Below are positions 14,132 through 16,977 of a DNA stretch of 16,977 nt, piece by piece (position 1 is the first letter of the stretch; every line of letters starts with the position of its first letter). A model generated the notes under the pieces. That model had not been told where the DNA came from. It worked only from the letters and a program-made list of their open reading frames with translations, and did not search any database. Source of the stretch: Verrucomicrobiota bacterium (GTDB lineage: Bacteria > Verrucomicrobiota > Verrucomicrobiia > Opitutales > Opitutaceae). Both the position numbers and the translations under genes were made by a program. Location of the stretch: positions 1 through 16,977 of the forward strand of contig JAEWBF010000119.1 of NCBI GenBank assembly GCA_023391285.1. The letters run 5' to 3'.

Positions 14132-14935
14132 ATGTCCGACAAACTCACCGAGATCATGGACCACAAGCGCCGCGAAATTGCGCCGCTCGTCCGCCCCGTT
14201 CTCGAATCCGAGCTCGCGCAACTCAACGCGTCCCTCCCGCGTCCGCCGTCTTTCCTCGACGCCTTGCGCCGCCCCGATCGCACGCTCGCCGTCATCTCCG
14301 AAATCAAACGCCGCTCGCCTTCCGCCGGCGACATCAAGGCCGGAGCCTCTTCCCTCGAACAAGCCCAGCGCTATCAAGCCGCCGGCGCTGACGCCCTTTC
14401 CGTCCTCACCGACGAAAAATACTTCGGCGGCACCCTCGACGATCTCCGCGGCGTCACCGCCCATTTCCGCGCCTCACCGCCCGCCCGTCCCTGCCTGCGC
14501 AAGGATTTCATGGTGCATCCCATCCAGGTGCGCCAAGCCCGCGAAGCCGGCGCCAGCGCCATCCTCATCATCGTTCGCGCCCTCACCGATAACGAAATCC
14601 GCACCCTCCACGCCGCCGCCGCCGCCGCCGGTCTCGACGCCCTTTTCGAAATTCACAACGAAGCCGAACTCGAACGCGCCGTCGCCCACGGCGCCGCCAT
14701 CATCGGCGTCAATAATCGCGATCTCGCCATCTTCAAAACCGACCTCGCTCTCAGCGAGCGTCTCATCCCCCAATTTCCCCGCGACGTGATCGCCGTCAGC
14801 GAAAGCGGCATCTTCACCCCCGCCGACGCCGCCCGCGCCCAAGCCTGCGGCGCCCACGCCATCCTCGTCGGCGAAGCGTTGATGAAGGCCCCCGACCCCG
14901 CCGCCCTCATCGCTCAGTTCCGAAACCACGGATAA
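14132..14935 (+). CDS. trpC: Indole-3-glycerol phosphate synthase
   Basis: This 267-residue TIM-barrel enzyme closes the ring of carboxyphenylamino-deoxyribulose phosphate to indole-3-glycerol phosphate, the fourth step of tryptophan synthesis from chorismate. Family motifs follow in order: AVISEIKRRSPSAG (53-66) with Glu57 and Lys59, LTDEKYFGG (92-100), LRKDFMVHP (122-130) with Lys124, FEIHNE (172-177), GVNNRDL (192-198), SESGI (223-227) and ILVGEALM (244-251). The start before SDKLTEIMDHKRREI was chosen because the 33-residue extension would translate the inverted repeat. The last three codons and TAA stop (AACCACGGATAA) belong to a repeat arm, so the C-terminal NHG is repeat-derived. No other trp gene is adjacent, so the pathway genes are scattered. 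The ATG has no Shine-Dalgarno sequence. Confidence 0.95.
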   Translation: MSDKLTEIMDHKRREIAPLVRPVLESELAQLNASLPRPPSFLDALRRPDRTLAVISEIKRRSPSAGDIKAGASSLEQAQRYQAAGADALSVLTDEKYFGGTLDDLRGVTAHFRASPPARPCLRKDFMVHPIQVRQAREAGASAILIIVRALTDNEIRTLHAAAAAAGLDALFEIHNEAELERAVAHGAAIIGVNNRDLAIFKTDLALSERLIPQFPRDVIAVSESGIFTPADAARAQACGAHAILVGEALMKAPDPAALIAQFRNHG

Positions 14936-14997
14936 ACACCGATACACACGGATGACGATCCGCTCCGATCCGTGTTCATCCGTGTCCATCCGTGGTT
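14924..14997. repeat. Long inverted repeat between trpC and rsmA
   Basis: Two 30-nt arms (14924-14953 and 14968-14997) match at about 25 of 30 positions around a 14-nt loop. This is the CACGGAT variant of family A with a 10-bp internal period. Its left arm contains the trpC stop codon. Its right arm ends ten bases before the rsmA start codon, so an RNA hairpin here could affect rsmA translation or end the trpC message. Confidence 0.88.
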
Positions 14998-15006
14998 AAA
15001 CAGACC

Positions 15007-15855
15007 ATGCCTTTAACCCCGACCGCCACCCGCGATCTCCTCGCCAAGCTCGGCCACCAGCCGAAGCGTTTCCTCGGGCAAAACTTCCTCGTCGACGGCA
15101 ACATCGTTCGCAAATCCCTCGAGCTCGCCCAAATCCGCCCCGGTGATCGCGTCGTCGAAATCGGCCCCGGCCTCGGCACGCTCACGTCCGCCCTCCTCGA
15201 AGCCGGCGCCGAGGTCTGGGCCGTCGAAAAAGACCGAAACCTTCACGAGCACCTCACCACGCACCTCGCGCCGCGTTTCCCCTCCACGTTTCACCTCACC
15301 GAAGGCGACGCCCTCGATCATCCCCTCGCCAATCTCTCCGCCCCCGACGCCACTTCCGACGACGGCGCAAAACCCGCCTTCAAAATCGTCGCCAATCTCC
15401 CCTACGCCATCGCCACCCCTTGGCTCGACGCCGTCCTTTCCGGCCCGCTCCCCGAACGCATGGTCCTCATGCTTCAACAGGAAGCCGCCCAGCGCTACGT
15501 CGCCCAGCCCGGCACCAAATCGTTCGGCGCCATCTCCATCTTCCTCCAATCCGCCTACGCCGTCGCCCCCGGCCACAAGGTCGAACCGTCCTGCTTCTTT
15601 CCGCGCCCCGACATCGATTCTTATCTCCTTCATCTCGTCCGCCGCGACGCACCTTTCATTTTCCCCGCCGCAACAAAAACTTTCATCCGCGCCGTCTTCC
15701 AACAACGCCGCAAACAGATCGCCGGCCTGCTCCGCCGCCAGCTCCCCGACGACGGCACCGCCTGGCTCGCTCATCTCGCCGCCCACGGCTTCCCACCCCA
15801 AACTCGCCCCGAAGCCATCCCCGTCGCTCTCTGGCAATCGCTCTCCTCATCCTGA
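15007..15855 (+). CDS. rsmA: 16S rRNA (adenine1518-N6/adenine1519-N6)-dimethyltransferase
   Basis: This 282-residue KsgA/RsmA enzyme uses S-adenosylmethionine to dimethylate two adjacent adenines in the 3'-terminal helix of 16S rRNA during small-subunit assembly. Diagnostic motifs are RFLGQNFLVD (21-30), the SAM loop EIGPGLGTLT (51-60), AVEKD (72-76), GDAL (100-103), the catalytic NLPYAIATPWL (130-140) and FQQRRKQIAGLL (231-242). The Phe/Tyr usually following NLPY is Ala here, a mild variation. An acidic insertion (112-121, DAPDATSDDG-like) lengthens the loop before NLPY. The ATG at 15007 is preferred over a GTG at 14992 that lies in a repeat arm. It follows trpC by 71 bases and may be transcribed with it through the inverted repeat. 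Confidence 0.95.
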   Translation: MPLTPTATRDLLAKLGHQPKRFLGQNFLVDGNIVRKSLELAQIRPGDRVVEIGPGLGTLTSALLEAGAEVWAVEKDRNLHEHLTTHLAPRFPSTFHLTEGDALDHPLANLSAPDATSDDGAKPAFKIVANLPYAIATPWLDAVLSGPLPERMVLMLQQEAAQRYVAQPGTKSFGAISIFLQSAYAVAPGHKVEPSCFFPRPDIDSYLLHLVRRDAPFIFPAATKTFIRAVFQQRRKQIAGLLRRQLPDDGTAWLAHLAAHGFPPQTRPEAIPVALWQSLSSS

Positions 15856-15909
15856 TCCTGTCGTGCTCGTGATTCGTAATCGCAATCGTGCTCCATCCTT
15901 CCCCCGCCC

Positions 15910-15934
15910 GTAGGTGGCGCGCTCGCCGCGCCAC
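15910..15934. repeat. GTAG hairpin repeat after rsmA
   Basis: GTAG is followed by an 8-bp stem, GTGGCGCG/CGCGCCAC (15914-15921 and 15927-15934), around a CTCGC loop. It lies in the 153-base gap between rsmA and the last gene. It resembles the other GTAG hairpins in layout but not in stem sequence. Confidence 0.7.
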
Positions 15935-16008
15935 ATTCACGCCACCCACCTTCCAACCTCCTTCCCGCGCTTGAAAGCGCGCCGTCTGCCTCTACTCATT
16001 CCTCAACG

Positions 16009-16665
16009 ATGAACCGTCTCCTGCTCGCGTTCCTCTCCGTCTTCCTCGCCCACTCGCTCGTCGCCCAGCCCGACGACGGCATCGCCGGTCGCGTCGACGG
16101 ACAAACCTACATCTCGGCGTCCGGCGCATTCCGCATCCGCATCCCCGTCCTGCCAGAACTCGGCGGACGCATCCAAGACACGCAGACGGCAGTCACTTTC
16201 CAGGACGATTTCAACGTCCTCTGCACCGTCGCCGCCATCCCCATGGACGCCACGCAGCGTTGGGAACACTCCACCCGCGGCGCCAAGGACTACCTCGCCT
16301 GGTTCTTCGCCAACTTCATCATGCCCGATTTCCAGGCCACGTTCCCCGGCGCTCGCGTCGAAAACGTCCGCTTCGCGTCAGGCATCGCCGACGGCACGCT
16401 CTTCGCCTACATCGTCCTCCCCGAGGGCTCGATGTTTAATCACAAGCTCGCCTTCCTCGGCCCCGACACCCCGCTGCCCGACGCCAAACGCGGCAACATG
16501 CTCTTCGTCCGCAACAGCAACGTCTTCGTGCTCAGCGTCGAACTCGCCGAACGCGTCCTCGAGCGCAGCACCTACAACAAGACCCCCGAAGAAGAAGACG
16601 CTCTCCTCCGCGAACGCCTCGTCGCCCTCTTCGACAAAATGTCCTTCCCCACTCCCGCCGAGTGA
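16009..16665 (+). CDS. Secreted hypothetical protein, 218 residues
   Basis: I do not recognise the family. Residues 1-19 are a signal peptide (MNRLLLAFLSVFLAHSLVA), so the protein is exported. The mature part begins with a small beta-rich region (GQTYISASGAFRIRIPVLPE) and includes FQDDFNVLCTVAAIPMD. This arrangement recalls small secreted proteins that handle stress or binding, but no catalytic motif is visible. It has a single cysteine in the mature part and no lipobox, so it is neither disulfide-bonded within itself nor a lipoprotein. The acidic C-terminus (TPEEEDALLRERLVALFDKM) is helical. The ATG follows CATTCCTCAACG without a Shine-Dalgarno sequence. A decayed copy of its last codons lies about 275 bases downstream (16901-16950), suggesting local duplication. 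Confidence 0.75.
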   Translation: MNRLLLAFLSVFLAHSLVAQPDDGIAGRVDGQTYISASGAFRIRIPVLPELGGRIQDTQTAVTFQDDFNVLCTVAAIPMDATQRWEHSTRGAKDYLAWFFANFIMPDFQATFPGARVENVRFASGIADGTLFAYIVLPEGSMFNHKLAFLGPDTPLPDAKRGNMLFVRNSNVFVLSVELAERVLERSTYNKTPEEEDALLRERLVALFDKMSFPTPAE

Positions 16666-16696
16666 CCGCCCGCCCCCGCGTAAAACCGGGATCTAT

Positions 16697-16722
16697 GTAG
16701 GGCGGGGTCTCTCGACCCCGTC
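16697..16722. repeat. GTAG hairpin repeat after the secreted protein gene
   Basis: GTAG plus the stem GGCGGGGTC/GACCCCGTC (16701-16709 and 16714-16722, one G-T pair) around TCTC is a close copy of the element at 9485-9510. Confidence 0.85.
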
Positions 16723-16799
16723 GCCCTCTTCGTCAGCCCGCACGCACGCGAAAGATCTCAGTCTTTCCATCCTGACGTTCCGCTGCGTCCGGTCAGTGC

Positions 16800-16827
16800 T
16801 TCGTGCCCTTCGTGTCCCTTCGTGGTT
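16800..16827. repeat. Solitary family A arm
   Basis: TTCGTGCCCTTCGTGTCCCT followed by TCGTGGTT is a variant right arm with CCCTTCG in place of CCATTCG. No left arm is found nearby. Confidence 0.75.
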
Positions 16828-16865
16828 CACATCACCGCGTTAGCTCCAAACGACCTTACCGCGCA

Positions 16866-16895
16866 ATCCGCGTCCACCTGTGTCCATCCGTGGTT
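16866..16895. repeat. Solitary family A arm, diverged
   Basis: ATCCGCGTCCACCTGTGTCC followed by ATCCGTGGTT keeps the arm layout with a few substitutions. It immediately precedes the decayed gene-tail copy at 16901. Confidence 0.7.
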
Positions 16896-16900
16896 AAAAA

Positions 16901-16950
16901 CCTCTTCGACAAAACGTCCTTCCCACCCCGGCGAGTAATCGCGCGGTAAA
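16901..16950 (+). pseudogene. Decayed duplicate of the 3' end of the secreted protein gene
   Basis: CTCTTCGACAAAACGTCCTT (from 16902) matches CTCTTCGACAAAATGTCCTT at 16627-16646 with one difference. The likeness continues through the stop region (GGCGAGTAATCG against GCCGAGTGACCG) with small deletions, then GTAAAACC and a GTAG hairpin in both. The copy keeps the LFDK codons but then shifts frame. It covers only the last dozen codons plus flanking DNA and is not expected to be expressed. Confidence 0.75.
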
Positions 16951-16956
16951 ACCCCT

Positions 16957-16977
16957 GTAGAGCGGGGTCTCCCGACC
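16957..16977. repeat. GTAG hairpin repeat cut by the window end
   Basis: GTAGAGCGGGGTCTCCCGACC is the start of a third copy of the element at 9485-9510 and ends at the window edge before the stem closes. Confidence 0.7.

Larger units (their letters stand above)
16666..16977. other. Gene-free stretch rich in repeats
   Basis: No credible gene is seen in these 312 bases. From left to right they hold a GTAG hairpin (16697-16722), a spacer without visible features, two solitary family A arms (16800-16827 and 16866-16895), a decayed copy of the 3' end of the preceding gene (from 16901) and a truncated GTAG hairpin (16957-16977). Confidence 0.8.

Noticed and set aside
14992..15006. An upstream GTG start for rsmA
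   Set aside because: It lies in the repeat arm (CGTGGTTAAA). The ATG at 15007 gives the usual RsmA N-terminal length.

Overview
The window looks like chromosomal DNA of a high-GC member of the Verrucomicrobia, most likely the Opitutaceae. This is inferred from GC-rich codon third positions, secreted sugar-isomerase and SMP-30 type proteins, almost no Shine-Dalgarno sequences, and dense intergenic repeats whose arms read like ATTCGTGTCCATTCGTGGTT. No rRNA, tRNA, CRISPR array, transposase or phage gene was seen. I recognise 16 protein genes.

Left part (1-4176, all minus strand): a KAS II-like ketosynthase and a small acyl carrier protein form a two-gene unit closed by a clear intrinsic terminator. 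Past the terminator lie a CrtI/retinol-saturase-like FAD oxidoreductase and a secreted sugar phosphate isomerase/epimerase family protein. The ketosynthase, ACP and oxidoreductase together suggest an acyl or polyene modifying pathway with an unknown product.

Centre (4357-10826): galE is followed by a tandem hairpin repeat, a 63-residue protein and a membrane acyltransferase on the plus strand. Convergent to these is a minus-strand pair, an NtrC-type sigma-54 activator whose stop overlaps the start of a secreted SMP-30/gluconolactonase-like protein. Divergent from the activator are an M50 site-2 protease and a 116-residue conserved-looking hypothetical protein.

Right part (10973-16977): an ion transporter superfamily (NhaD/ArsB-like) antiporter converges on a tyrosine recombinase (XerC/XerD type) and mazG. 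trpC and rsmA follow divergently, then a secreted protein of unknown function. The window ends in a gene-free stretch of about 310 bases. It contains repeat arms and a decayed second copy of the 3' end of the last gene.

The most notable structure is not a gene system but the repeats. One family is long imperfect inverted repeats built from 9-10 bp sub-units, plus solitary arms. The other is compact GC hairpins, often beginning GTAG. Some repeat arms are recruited into genes: one supplies the start codon of the xerC-like gene and another the stop codon of trpC. I found no convincing undescribed defence or mobile system. The best biochemical lead is the ketosynthase/ACP/oxidoreductase group.
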